Positions 36,452-45,488 of a stretch of 64,000 nucleotides of DNA are shown in pieces. Position 1 is the stretch's first letter; each line of letters begins with the position of its first letter. The notes beneath the pieces are model-generated. The model was given only the letters and a program-made list of their open reading frames with translations, was not told the DNA's origin and did no database searches. Source of the stretch: Pseudomonas sp. PSB18 (GTDB lineage Bacteria; Pseudomonadota; Gammaproteobacteria; Pseudomonadales; Pseudomonadaceae); assembly GCF_014596565.1 (NCBI RefSeq), contig NZ_NOIN01000002.1:558001-622000 (forward strand), written 5' to 3'. The translations under genes were made by a program, and so were the position numbers.

Positions 36452-36592
36452 TGCAAGAACTCCAGAGGACAAGTGGCCGTTAGACGCCGCCCACGGGCTT
36501 CGGTTCAGGCTCGGCAGCAGTGAATTAAATAGCGACTTTCGTCATGGAACATGGTCTGTTAGGCATTGAAACTTCAGGAGCAAGGCTGCCCC

Positions 36593-38032
36593 ATGGATTA
36601 TTTCGGACCGCATATTTTCGGTTACCTGATCGCGTTGCTTCATACCCTGGGTTCCATCGCCGCGGTGCATGCAGTACTGACGGTACGCACCGCCCAAGGC
36701 TCGATCGCCTGGGCCCTGTCACTGGTGTTTATTCCCTACCTGACGTTGATCCCTTACCTGGTGTTCGGTCGCAGCACCTTCGATGGCTACATCAAGGCAC
36801 GCCGGCAAGCCAATGAAGAAATGCGCAAGGCCGTGTCCGAGTTGAACTGGCGTCCGTGGGTCGAAGAGGCCCTGACCGCCCGCGCCTCCCAGGCCTATGA
36901 CTCGCTACGCGCCATGCCCAAACTGGGTCGCACACCGTGCCTGGCGAACAACGAAGTGCGCTTGCTCGTCAACGGTCACGCCACCTTCGAGGCCATTTTC
37001 CAGGCCATCGAAAGCGCCCGGGAAGCGGTGCTGATCCAGTTCTTCATCATCCATGACGACCGACTTGGCCAACGCCTGCAGTCGCTGCTTTTGAAGAAAG
37101 CCGCCGAAGGTGTAGCGGTATATCTGTTGTATGACCGGATAGGCAGCCATTCCCTGCCCCACCGCTATGTCCAGGCATTGCGCGATGGGGGTGTCCACGT
37201 CAAGGCGTTCGCCACCCGCAGCGGCTGGCTCAATCGTTTCCAGGTCAACTTTCGCAACCACCGCAAAATCGTCACGGTGGACGGTGTGCTGGGGTTCGTC
37301 GGCGGGCACAACGTGGGCGACGAATACATGGGGGAAATGCCGCCATTGTCGCCGTGGCGCGACACCCATGTCGAAGTACGCGGCCCCGTGGTGGCGAGCA
37401 TGCAGGAGTCATTTGCCGAAGACTGGTTCTGGGCTGCCCGTTCATTGCCCCCCTTGATCCTGCCGGACACCTACCCCGATGACGGCGTGCTCTGCCAGTT
37501 GCTGGCCAGCGGGCCGGCCGATGCCCAGGAAACCTGTTCGCTTTTTTTCGTCGAGGCTATCCATGCGGCCAGCGAACGGGTCTGGATCACCACGCCCTAC
37601 TTCATTCCTGACGAGTCGGTATTCGCTGCATTGCGCCTGGCGGTGCTGCGCGGGGTGGACGTGCGCATCCTCCTGCCCTCACGACCGGATCATAAGATCG
37701 TCTATGCCGCCTCCAGCCTGTACGCGTTCGAAGCGGTACGCGCCGGTGTGCGCGTCTTCCGCTACGAGCCGGGGTTCCTGCATCAGAAAGTGGTGCTGAT
37801 CGATCGGGAAATCAGCGCCATCGGCAGCGCTAACCTGGACAACCGTTCGTTCCGGTTGAATTTCGAAGTGATGTTGCTGACGGTGGATATTCCGTTCGCC
37901 ACCGAGGTGGAACAGATGCTTGAAAAAGACTTCGCTCAAGCCCACGAAATCGCCAAAGAGGAAAGCCGGGAAACCCACCGCCTGCAGAAGGTCGGCATGC
38001 GGGTCGCCCGGCTTATTTCGCCGATTCTTTAA
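36593..38032 (+). CDS. cls: Cardiolipin synthase
   Basis: A 479-residue phospholipase D family enzyme making cardiolipin from phosphatidylglycerol. Two N-terminal membrane helices ([41 protein letters not shown]) precede two HKD motifs, [10 protein letters not shown] and HQKVVLIDR, each with its H-x-K-x4-D pattern. AGGAG lies upstream of ATG 36593 and the resulting length equals that of Pseudomonas Cls. Its end overlaps the end of the convergent cyclopropane synthase-like gene by four bases. Confidence 0.94.
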   Translation: MDYFGPHIFGYLIALLHTLGSIAAVHAVLTVRTAQGSIAWALSLVFIPYLTLIPYLVFGRSTFDGYIKARRQANEEMRKAVSELNWRPWVEEALTARASQAYDSLRAMPKLGRTPCLANNEVRLLVNGHATFEAIFQAIESAREAVLIQFFIIHDDRLGQRLQSLLLKKAAEGVAVYLLYDRIGSHSLPHRYVQALRDGGVHVKAFATRSGWLNRFQVNFRNHRKIVTVDGVLGFVGGHNVGDEYMGEMPPLSPWRDTHVEVRGPVVASMQESFAEDWFWAARSLPPLILPDTYPDDGVLCQLLASGPADAQETCSLFFVEAIHAASERVWITTPYFIPDESVFAALRLAVLRGVDVRILLPSRPDHKIVYAASSLYAFEAVRAGVRVFRYEPGFLHQKVVLIDREISAIGSANLDNRSFRLNFEVMLLTVDIPFATEVEQMLEKDFAQAHEIAKEESRETHRLQKVGMRVARLISPIL

Positions 38033-39216
38033 GGTGTGTAGATATCGTCGCGGGTCCAGGGCAAATCATGGCTGCCATCGGCGTAAGCCTTCACTGCCAG
38101 GATCTGATGCAGATTGATCCACCCCTTGGCGAACGCATAGGCGCAGCCGGCCAGGTACAAGCGCCAGATTCGCAGCGCCTGTTCCGGCACCTCTTTCGAC
38201 GCGGCTTCCAGATTGTCTTCGAGCCGCTCGCTCCAGTGATCCAGGGTTCGCGCGTAGTGCAGGCGCAAACTCTCCACATCGACAATCTCCAACCCGGCCT
38301 CGCTGATCTGGGCTGAAATCATCGACAGGTGCGGCAGCTCGCCATTGGGGAACACGTACTTCTCGATGAAGTCCCCCGCACCACGGCCGACCGGACGGCC
38401 ATCGGTGTGTTTGGCCGTGATGCCATGGTTCATCACCAGCCCACCCTCGCGGACCGCGCCAAACAGCGTCTTGCAGTACTGCTCCAGATTGGCGTGGCCC
38501 ACGTGCTCGAACATGCCGACGCTGACCACCTTGTCGAAGCGACCGTCCTGCGGAAGGTCCCGGTAATCCAGCAACTGCAACTCCACTTGACCCTCGAGGC
38601 CCTCCGCTTTGACCCGCTCCCGGGCCAGGGCGAGTTGCGCTTTGCTCAAGGTAATGCCGAACACCCTGACGCCGAACTCCCGTGCCGCATAACGCGCCAA
38701 TCCACCCCATCCGCAACCGACATCCAACAGGTATTCACCGGGCTGGAGACGCAGTTTCCGGCACAGGTGACGGAACTTGGCTTGTTGGGCCTGCTCGATG
38801 GTTTCGCTGCCCGTCTCGAAATAGGCGCAGGAGTAGGCCATGTCGCTGTCGAGCCACAGTTGATAAAACGCGTTGGAAAGGTCGTAGTGATAGGAAATCG
38901 CCTTGGCGTCGGTTTCCTTGTCGTGGACTGAACGTACCGGCAGGCTATCGCCCTCTTCGTCCACCAGGGCCTGGCTCCATTCATCGCAGACCCGGATCAC
39001 TTCGCTGATCGAGCCTTCGAGTTCGAGCTTGCCTTCGACAAACGCCGCCCCCAGCGCGTCCAGGCTGGGATGGGTGAGTTGCGCGACCATCTGTGGGTCC
39101 TTGACCACGATCGTGACGCTGGGATCGGCACCCAGCGTGAATTCATGGCCGTCCCAGAGTCGCAGCCGAAGCGACAGTTGGAGATTCTGTAAGGCCGGTG
39201 GAAGTTGCGCGAGCAT
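38029..39216 (-). CDS. Cyclopropane-fatty-acyl-phospholipid synthase family methyltransferase
   Basis: A 395-residue SAM-dependent methyltransferase of the Cfa family. Start ATG 39216 follows AAGGGGG by eight bases. Features: [28 protein letters not shown], the SAM site [27 protein letters not shown], and [16 protein letters not shown]. It would add a methylene group to unsaturated acyl chains of membrane phospholipids. An N-terminal lipid-binding part of about 100 residues is present. A perfect palindrome lies 15 bases upstream of the start (39232-39247). Pairs logically with the neighbouring cls as membrane-lipid genes. Confidence 0.9.
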   Translation of the reverse strand: MLAQLPPALQNLQLSLRLRLWDGHEFTLGADPSVTIVVKDPQMVAQLTHPSLDALGAAFVEGKLELEGSISEVIRVCDEWSQALVDEEGDSLPVRSVHDKETDAKAISYHYDLSNAFYQLWLDSDMAYSCAYFETGSETIEQAQQAKFRHLCRKLRLQPGEYLLDVGCGWGGLARYAAREFGVRVFGITLSKAQLALARERVKAEGLEGQVELQLLDYRDLPQDGRFDKVVSVGMFEHVGHANLEQYCKTLFGAVREGGLVMNHGITAKHTDGRPVGRGAGDFIEKYVFPNGELPHLSMISAQISEAGLEIVDVESLRLHYARTLDHWSERLEDNLEAASKEVPEQALRIWRLYLAGCAYAFAKGWINLHQILAVKAYADGSHDLPWTRDDIYTP

Positions 39217-39231
39217 GAAATATCCCCCTTG

Positions 39232-39247
39232 TTTCAGACGTCTGAAA
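39232..39247 (-). promoter_or_regulatory. Perfect 16-base palindrome in front of the cyclopropane synthase-like gene
   Basis: TTTCAGAC and GTCTGAAA join without a spacer, ending 16 bases before the start codon. TACAAT near 39260 on the minus strand may be a -10 box, so the palindrome would lie in the early leader and could act as a repressor operator. The regulator is unknown. Confidence 0.45.
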
Positions 39248-39388
39248 TGAGGGTAGACCATTGTAGAAAAATAGCAGGCTATCGAATTTATAGCCTTTTT
39301 CTATCGTCGTCCGTATTCGCTCCCTGAGCCGGTACTCCCAACTGTTTCACCCTCTTCCACCATGGACTGCAAGTCCGACGCACAAGTT

Positions 39389-41296
39389 CTACCCCTCGTC
39401 CTGGACTTTCAGCAACGGTTCCTGAAAGCGTAGCAGTCTTCCGGCATTGCCCAATACCAGCAACGTGCTCAGGTTATGCAACAGCGCTGCAATCATGGCC
39501 CCCGCCGCGCCAAGCCAGCCGAACGCAGCAAAGGCGACAATCGCCAGCGTCCAGCCCAGACCGATGATCACGTTGACCTGAAGCGTATGCCGGCATTGGC
39601 GGCTGAGCCGCACGCAGGTACCGAGGCGCCTCAGGTCGCTGCCGATCAGGACGATGTCCGCGGACGCCAGGGCAATGTCCGCACCACCTGCCCCCATGGC
39701 CACACCCACCACCCCGGCCTTGAGCGCCAGCGAGTCATTGATGCCGTCGCCGACGACCATGGGGCGGAAACCATTGTCGATTTCCGTCATGACCCGCTTG
39801 AGCTTGTCCTCCGGCAACGCCTGGGCCTGTACATCGGCGATGCCGACTTCCCGGGCGAGCGTGCTAGCCACACTTTGGCGGTCACCGGTCAGCAACAGCT
39901 GCCGCCCCAGGCCCAGCGTCCGCAGCTCAGCCATGGCGATCTGTGCTTCCGGCTTGACGCTATCGGCCAGCAGCAACCAGGCGAGGAACCGTCCATCCAG
40001 GGCCAGGCCGGCAATCGGGCCGTCATGATCAGGTACCGTTGACGTATCGATGCCCAGCTGAACGAACAACTCAGGTCGACCAAGGGCGGCTTCACCCTGG
40101 CTGGTCATCGCCACCACACCCAGGCCCTGCCGCTCATGAATGTCCGTCAATTGCAGATATTTTTCCGACTCCACCAGCCCTGCCAACGCCCGGCTGACCG
40201 GATGGCTGCTGGCCGAACCGAGGCTCGCGGCCAATGGCAACAGGGACGGCTGATCGCGCTCCGCGCTTTCGATGGATTGCAGGCGCAAAGTGCCGTAAGT
40301 CAGGGTTCCGGTCTTATCGACAACCAGTGACGTCAGGTCCGCCAGTTCCTCCAGGAACGCCGAACTACGGATCAGGATGCCATGGCGTGCCGCCACCGCG
40401 ATCCCCGCGATGGCGGTCGCCGGCGCCGATAACACCAGCGCGCAAGGACAGGCCGCCACCAGCACCGCCAGCATCGCCTGGGCATCGTTGGTAATGAACC
40501 AGGTCACCGCCGCCAGCAACAACACCAACACCAGATAGCTACCGGCGTAACGCTCCAGCAACCGGGTGATGGGCGGCTTCGAACGTTCGGCGTTTTGCAT
40601 CAGGGCAATGACCTTGCCCAGTGTCGACTCCTGGCCTGTGCGGGTCACTTCCAGACGCAGCAATCCATCGAGATTGATCGCCCCCCCAAACACCTCGGTG
40701 CCCGTCACCGCTTCCAGCGGCACCGACTCACCGGTAATAGGCGCAGTGTCGAGGCTGGCCTGGCCGGACAATACCCGGCCATCGGCCGGCACCCGATCAC
40801 CGGCACGCACCTCTACCGTATCCCCAGGCCGTAGCGTGGCGTTATCGACTTCAATGATCGAACCATCGGCCAACACCTTGCGCCCCAGGCTGCGCGTCAG
40901 TTGGCCCAAGGCGTGGATGGCTTCCTGGGAACCGATAACACTGCGCTCCTCCAGCACATGGCCGAAAATCATGATGATCGGCAGCAGTGCAGCCGTCAGC
41001 AGATCCCCGGTGGCCCAGGCCCCCAGCATCGCCAGGGCGATCAACTGGTCGGTGATGCCATGCAAACTCGGATACCGCAGGCTGTACCACGCCGAACGCA
41101 TCACCGGCACTGCGACCAACAGCGAAGCGACCCCCAACAGCAACTGGCTGACCCCGGTCTGCTCCGGTGACCAGGCGCGCCATACCAGACCCAGCGCGAG
41201 CAGACCGAGGGCAAGCATCGCCAGGGTCAACTGTCGGGCGGCGGTGCGTTGTTCGGCGCTGGACAACATCGGTACTGCGGCGGTTTGCGCGCTCAT
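39389..41296 (-). CDS. P1B-type heavy-metal ATPase without N-terminal metal domain
   Basis: A 635-residue P-type ATPase. Motifs seen: TGES near residue 187 (actuator), AACPCALVL near 284 (P1B metal path CPC), DKTGTLT near 326 (phosphorylated Asp), SSHPVS (P1B HP motif) and VVGDGINDSLAL near 515. No HMA or His-rich domain precedes the first helix. The tail HNLSTLLVLGNAGRLL is of the kind found in Zn/Cd-type pumps. It is the last gene of an operon with two SPFH-domain proteins, with overlapping starts and stops, behind a Zur-type box, so zinc is the likely ion. Export and import cannot be told apart from sequence; a zinc pump induced by zinc starvation is odd. Confidence 0.88.
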   Translation of the reverse strand: MSAQTAAVPMLSSAEQRTAARQLTLAMLALGLLALGLVWRAWSPEQTGVSQLLLGVASLLVAVPVMRSAWYSLRYPSLHGITDQLIALAMLGAWATGDLLTAALLPIIMIFGHVLEERSVIGSQEAIHALGQLTRSLGRKVLADGSIIEVDNATLRPGDTVEVRAGDRVPADGRVLSGQASLDTAPITGESVPLEAVTGTEVFGGAINLDGLLRLEVTRTGQESTLGKVIALMQNAERSKPPITRLLERYAGSYLVLVLLLAAVTWFITNDAQAMLAVLVAACPCALVLSAPATAIAGIAVAARHGILIRSSAFLEELADLTSLVVDKTGTLTYGTLRLQSIESAERDQPSLLPLAASLGSASSHPVSRALAGLVESEKYLQLTDIHERQGLGVVAMTSQGEAALGRPELFVQLGIDTSTVPDHDGPIAGLALDGRFLAWLLLADSVKPEAQIAMAELRTLGLGRQLLLTGDRQSVASTLAREVGIADVQAQALPEDKLKRVMTEIDNGFRPMVVGDGINDSLALKAGVVGVAMGAGGADIALASADIVLIGSDLRRLGTCVRLSRQCRHTLQVNVIIGLGWTLAIVAFAAFGWLGAAGAMIAALLHNLSTLLVLGNAGRLLRFQEPLLKVQDEG

Positions 41297-42345
41297 TGCT
41301 CAGCTCCCTGAATAATCAGGCGGGAATCGTCTTTCGGGTCGACGGTGGTCACAGACCCCGCCTGACGGAGAATGCCGGGCATACGTTCGCGGTATAGGCG
41401 AAGCAGCATTTGCGGATCGGCGTCTTTGCTCTTCGCCAGGCTGAGCACCGTAGCGGTGTCGGCCGAGGCCTTGGCGAGCCGTTCGCTTGCCTGGGCATGC
41501 GCCACTTGCAGGGCGCGGTCGGAATCCTGGCGAGCGGTCTGGGTCAGTTTCTCGGCTTCGGTGCGAGCATTGGCAACGGCTTTGTCGGCCTGCTGACTGG
41601 CCGTCAGCACCGCATTGAATGCGCTCACCGCCGGTCCCGGCAGGCTTGACTGGACATCGACCCGTACCACTTCGATCCCCAGCCCCTGCCCCGTAGCGAC
41701 AAGATCGGCCAGCCGTCGGTTGATGCCTTGTACGAGATCACCGCGCAGGCGCTCGCGGCGTTCGGCGGCCTGGTTGTCACTGCCGATCAGTTCGGGACGG
41801 GCGACCAGAATCGTGTCCAAGTCCCGAGCCGCTGCAAGGGTAACGGCGCTGCGGGTGACCAGGCGATCCAGCGCTGGCAGTACATGCTCACCCTGCAAAA
41901 CGAACGCATAGGGCTCGGTAACTTTGTAGAACACCCGCACATCCAGTTGCACCACTCCGGCGTCACCGGTCAATAAATAGCCAGATCCGGCCAGGGCATC
42001 ACTGACCGGCGAGGCAAAACTGGCGACCCGATCAGCCTGCAAAGCCGCATCCGAGCGCAGCAGGTTTTCCACGCGCCGCTCCAGAACCCGATCCGCTGCC
42101 GGGAGCAGGATTACTTGTTCCACCGGACGTGGCCACGCCAACAGCAGGCCGGCATTCTGAATGCGATCCAGCGCGCCAAAGTGCAGCACCACGGCGCGGT
42201 TTTGAGGGTCGATCTGTCGAACGTTGGAAAAGACCCAAGCCAACGCAGCCAGGATTGTGACTGCGTACAGAGCCAGAAACGCCACGCGTCCAGCCTGAAT
42301 CCAGGGGCTGGATAAGTCATTTGTTCCACGTGGAACCACACTCAT
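41293..42345 (-). CDS. SPFH/HflC-like membrane protein
   Basis: A 350-residue protein with one N-terminal membrane helix (VAFLALYAVTILAALAWVF) and an SPFH (band-7) domain: IDPQNRAVVLHFGALDRIQNAGLLLAWPRPVEQV, then the coiled-coil region (ADKAVANARTEAEKLTQ). It resembles HflK/HflC, which cap FtsH, but is a paralogue because the true hflKC pair is not here. Its start overlaps the previous gene's stop by four bases, and its stop overlaps the ATPase start by four bases, giving a tightly coupled unit. Confidence 0.83.
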   Translation of the reverse strand: MSVVPRGTNDLSSPWIQAGRVAFLALYAVTILAALAWVFSNVRQIDPQNRAVVLHFGALDRIQNAGLLLAWPRPVEQVILLPAADRVLERRVENLLRSDAALQADRVASFASPVSDALAGSGYLLTGDAGVVQLDVRVFYKVTEPYAFVLQGEHVLPALDRLVTRSAVTLAAARDLDTILVARPELIGSDNQAAERRERLRGDLVQGINRRLADLVATGQGLGIEVVRVDVQSSLPGPAVSAFNAVLTASQQADKAVANARTEAEKLTQTARQDSDRALQVAHAQASERLAKASADTATVLSLAKSKDADPQMLLRLYRERMPGILRQAGSVTTVDPKDDSRLIIQGAEQ

Positions 42346-43382
42346 GGTTGTGTTCCACCTTTGAGTTCCACTGACGGCGGACCGTCAACCAACACTCGGA
42401 AAGGTGCCGCATCGGTGCGCAGGATCAGTTTAGTGCCAGGGCTGACAATGGTGCCCAAGGTGTCCAGTGAACGCAGCAGGTTGTAGAGCTGGGGCGAACC
42501 GGCGTAGGCCTTGCCATAAATTTCAGCAGCCTCGACCCGGGACTGAGCCTCGATATCGGCGGCCTTCACCGTGGCATCCGCCTGCACGATCCGCGCATCG
42601 CGCTCGGCGGCTGAGCGAATTTGCGCCGCTTCGCGTTTACCGATAGCGGTGCGTTCGGTGGCGATGGTTTCCCGCTCGGCACGCATGCGATCCACCGTCG
42701 CGGTCAACGTTACCGAAGGCAAGGTCAGACGCTCGATGCCCACTTGCAGGACCCGCACGCCATAGGTGGCGAGCAATTGCTGTTCGATCTGCTGGCGCAA
42801 CTGCGCTTCGAAATCGCCGATGCGAACCTGGCTGGCGTCGGTATTGACCAGATTCGCCAGGTCAAAACTGGCAGCCGTGGTTTCTAGAGCCGACCCAACG
42901 AACGTGCGAATCTGCCGGGCGGCCTCATCCGGTTGGTTCTGCACGGCGCGCATGAAGCGCTGAACGTTGTCTGGGTCACCCTGCACCTGCCACGCCACAT
43001 AGGCTTGAACAATGATGCGCAACCCATCACGGGTACCAACGTCCTGCAGACCGCTGGACGTTGTGCGTAGCCGCAAGTCCACCGGAATCGCCGCCTCGAA
43101 CGGTGCCGGCCAGCGCCAACCCAGGCCGGGCTGCAGCAGCACTCGTGCCGGATTGCCGAAGCGGGTGATGACGGTCGCCTCCCCCGAGCGCACCTGGACC
43201 AGGCTCGCGGCCGCGACGGCAAAGGCTACCAGCAGCGCCGCCCAACCCATGCGCCGCCAGGGAAATGGCCCGGCTTCCTGCGGATCACCGTGATGATGGT
43301 GGTGATGCCCATGATGATGGCCGGCATGGCCGTGATCATGATGGGTGTGATCGTGATGATCGTGGGAAGAAGACTGGCTCAA
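42342..43382 (-). CDS. SPFH/HflC-like membrane protein with His-rich N terminus
   Basis: A 346-residue SPFH protein. The first 32 residues contain about 18 His, in runs such as HHHGHHHHHHGD, followed by one membrane helix (MGWAALLVAFAVAAASLVQV), RSGEATVITRFGNPARVLLQPGLGW (SPFH start) and a charged coiled coil (IGKREAAQIRSAAERDARIVQADATV). The cytoplasmic or periplasmic His tail most likely binds zinc. It overlaps both neighbours by four bases. The His-rich tail is not found in ordinary HflC. Together with the Zur-type box it points to a zinc role. Confidence 0.83.
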   Translation of the reverse strand: MSQSSSHDHHDHTHHDHGHAGHHHGHHHHHHGDPQEAGPFPWRRMGWAALLVAFAVAAASLVQVRSGEATVITRFGNPARVLLQPGLGWRWPAPFEAAIPVDLRLRTTSSGLQDVGTRDGLRIIVQAYVAWQVQGDPDNVQRFMRAVQNQPDEAARQIRTFVGSALETTAASFDLANLVNTDASQVRIGDFEAQLRQQIEQQLLATYGVRVLQVGIERLTLPSVTLTATVDRMRAERETIATERTAIGKREAAQIRSAAERDARIVQADATVKAADIEAQSRVEAAEIYGKAYAGSPQLYNLLRSLDTLGTIVSPGTKLILRTDAAPFRVLVDGPPSVELKGGTQP

Positions 43383-45340
43383 TGGGCAGCTCCTGGCTGG
43401 ACAAGGTTACGCGGCGATGCGGGATCTGCCGGAAGCGTGAAAGTGCGCAGGTCAATGGTCGGCGCGTTGCCGCTGCCGCCCAGACGGTGATCGAGAATCA
43501 GCAACTTGGCACTGCCAAGACCCCGGCTCAGTTGGCTGAGGTACTGTTCCAGCACAAAGGCGTGGCCGGCCGTGGCATAGGCCTTGCGTTCGGCGCTGAA
43601 GCGCAAGTCGGAAGCCTGGGCGGTCGCGTTGATTTCCCGGGCGGTGGCCTGGGCCTGGTCGTGGGCAATACTGGCTTGCAGTTGTGCCTGGTTGGTCTGC
43701 TCCGCCGCCGCACCGCGCTCTCGTGCAATCAAGGCCTGGGCACCGATTTGCGCTGCTTGTACGCCGTGGTAGGCATTGGCCGCCCCCGCTGGCGGATGGA
43801 TCGCTTCGACCACGGTCGCCAGGATTTCCACGCCACTGTCGAGCGCCTGCAAATCGGTTTGCACAGCCCGACCGATTTCATCGGCCAGGCTGACACGATC
43901 TGCGCCCAACAAACCGTCCAGCGTGCGCGAGGCGAACTCATGCACCAGCACGCGGCTGGCGGTGCTGCGAATCAGTGTGGGGATGTCGGCGCTGTTGTAG
44001 GTAGCGGCCAGGGCCGCCGCATCGGTCAGGCCAATGCGATAGACAAAACGCACATCCATGTTGACGATCTGGAAACTCTGCTGATCGGCACGACGGCTGG
44101 CAATCACTTGGGATTTATCGTTCACATGGCTGGCGTCCCACAAACGGTTGGCAATCGCCGGCGCCGGACCTTCCGCCGATTCGGCCTCAGTACTCGCCCG
44201 ACTTTCGCCCGCGCTGGTGGCCAGTTCATGGACGATGCCGTTTTCGACGCTCAGCACCCGCCCCAACGGCCAGGGCAAGCCGAACTGCAAACCAGGGCCG
44301 AACACTTCCACTGGCTTGCCAAAACGCTCATAGATGCCGCGCCCTTGCAGCGGTACTTCATGCACGCCCGTGAGCAGCCAACCCACCAGCGACACCAGCG
44401 CCAGCACTGGGAAAAAGGCACGGCGCATGTAGCTGAACGCCCAGATCTGACGCAGATCGATACCGAAACGGTTGTGCAGCTCGTGCTGCAGGGCCAGCAA
44501 AGGTTGCGGCGGCCAGCGCAGCAGGTCGGCAATGACACTGCGGCCCAGCAAGGTCGGTTCCAGGGAATCCCGGCGTGGGCTGAACAATGACAGCAGGGCT
44601 CGCAGCAACAGCTCCGTCGCCGCCAGCCCCGGCAACAACCCCATCAGCACCGCCAGGCGCACCGGCCAGAGGGACGATTCACTCGCGAACAACAGGCACA
44701 GCGCGCCGAGCACCAGCACGATAATCGCCAGGCGGGTCAGTTGCGCCAGCGGCAGCGCTTCCGGCCATTCAAGGGTAGGTTGCTGAGCCAGTTGACGTTC
44801 AAACACCAATAAACCGAACGCTATCAACAAGGACAGCACTGCCCCCACGCTGGCCGATGCGCCAAGCGTGGTCGCCGGCAACGCCAGATTCCAGGCTTGC
44901 TCCAGACTCAGCAGCGCCAACCCTGCCCAACTGGCCAGCCACAACGTTGGCGCACCGATCTGTTTCAGCAGACCGATCCACCGCGCGCTGATGCGTTCCA
45001 GCAGTCGCTCATACCAGCCGGATTGATCAACCGGTTCGCGCTCGACAGCCGGGATAACCGCCGTCGGCAGCAACGCCCTGCTGCGCCATTGCGTCACCCA
45101 CCAGGCGGATTGCAGACCCGCCACCAACACCAGCAATGCCGCACTTTGACTCGCCAGCAAGGCCGGCCACATGGATTGCGGCGAAAACAGTCCGACAAAG
45201 AACCCCGCCACCAACCCCACGCCCGCCAGGACGGCCAACGCAAAAGCGATCCGCTTCAGGCGCCGCCCCTGGGACTGTGCCTGCTGAAAGCGTGGCCGTT
45301 CGGCCACCTGTGCCCCCTCGACATCAAGATCGACTTGCAT
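43379..45340 (-). CDS. HflK-like SPFH protein with an extra multi-helix N-terminal membrane region
   Basis: About 653 residues from ATG 45340, which has GGGGTGG upstream. The first ~330 residues hold several membrane helices (IAFALAVLAGVGLVAGFFVGLF; LLASQSAALLVLVAGLQ; VGAVLSLLIAFGLLVF; LAIIVLVLGALCLLF; FFPVLALVSLVGWLL), followed by an HflK-type SPFH domain (EVPLQGRGIYERFGKPVEVFGPGLQFGLPWPLG). Ordinary HflK has one helix and is about 400 residues, so this is an expanded form. First gene of the SPFH-ATPase operon behind a Zur-type box at 45409. Confidence 0.8.
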   Translation of the reverse strand: MQVDLDVEGAQVAERPRFQQAQSQGRRLKRIAFALAVLAGVGLVAGFFVGLFSPQSMWPALLASQSAALLVLVAGLQSAWWVTQWRSRALLPTAVIPAVEREPVDQSGWYERLLERISARWIGLLKQIGAPTLWLASWAGLALLSLEQAWNLALPATTLGASASVGAVLSLLIAFGLLVFERQLAQQPTLEWPEALPLAQLTRLAIIVLVLGALCLLFASESSLWPVRLAVLMGLLPGLAATELLLRALLSLFSPRRDSLEPTLLGRSVIADLLRWPPQPLLALQHELHNRFGIDLRQIWAFSYMRRAFFPVLALVSLVGWLLTGVHEVPLQGRGIYERFGKPVEVFGPGLQFGLPWPLGRVLSVENGIVHELATSAGESRASTEAESAEGPAPAIANRLWDASHVNDKSQVIASRRADQQSFQIVNMDVRFVYRIGLTDAAALAATYNSADIPTLIRSTASRVLVHEFASRTLDGLLGADRVSLADEIGRAVQTDLQALDSGVEILATVVEAIHPPAGAANAYHGVQAAQIGAQALIARERGAAAEQTNQAQLQASIAHDQAQATAREINATAQASDLRFSAERKAYATAGHAFVLEQYLSQLSRGLGSAKLLILDHRLGGSGNAPTIDLRTFTLPADPASPRNLVQPGAAH

Positions 45341-45408
45341 ACCACCCCAGCATTTGGCGATCAAAACCGGGCATGTGGACAGACTCCACAGCCTTTTCGT
45401 TATATGGC

Positions 45409-45421
45409 GTTACCTTATAAC
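45409..45421 (-). promoter_or_regulatory. Zur-type operator upstream of the SPFH/P1B-ATPase operon
   Basis: GTTACCTTATAAC has the same 13-base pattern (GTTA...TATAAC) as the two boxes at 32028 and 32547. It is 69 bases before the first SPFH start. Confidence 0.68.
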
Positions 45422-45488
45422 GATAGCTGTGAAATTTGTGTTTTTAATTCTTCATGTCGGACGGCAAATCCGGTGAACTGGATCGAAG

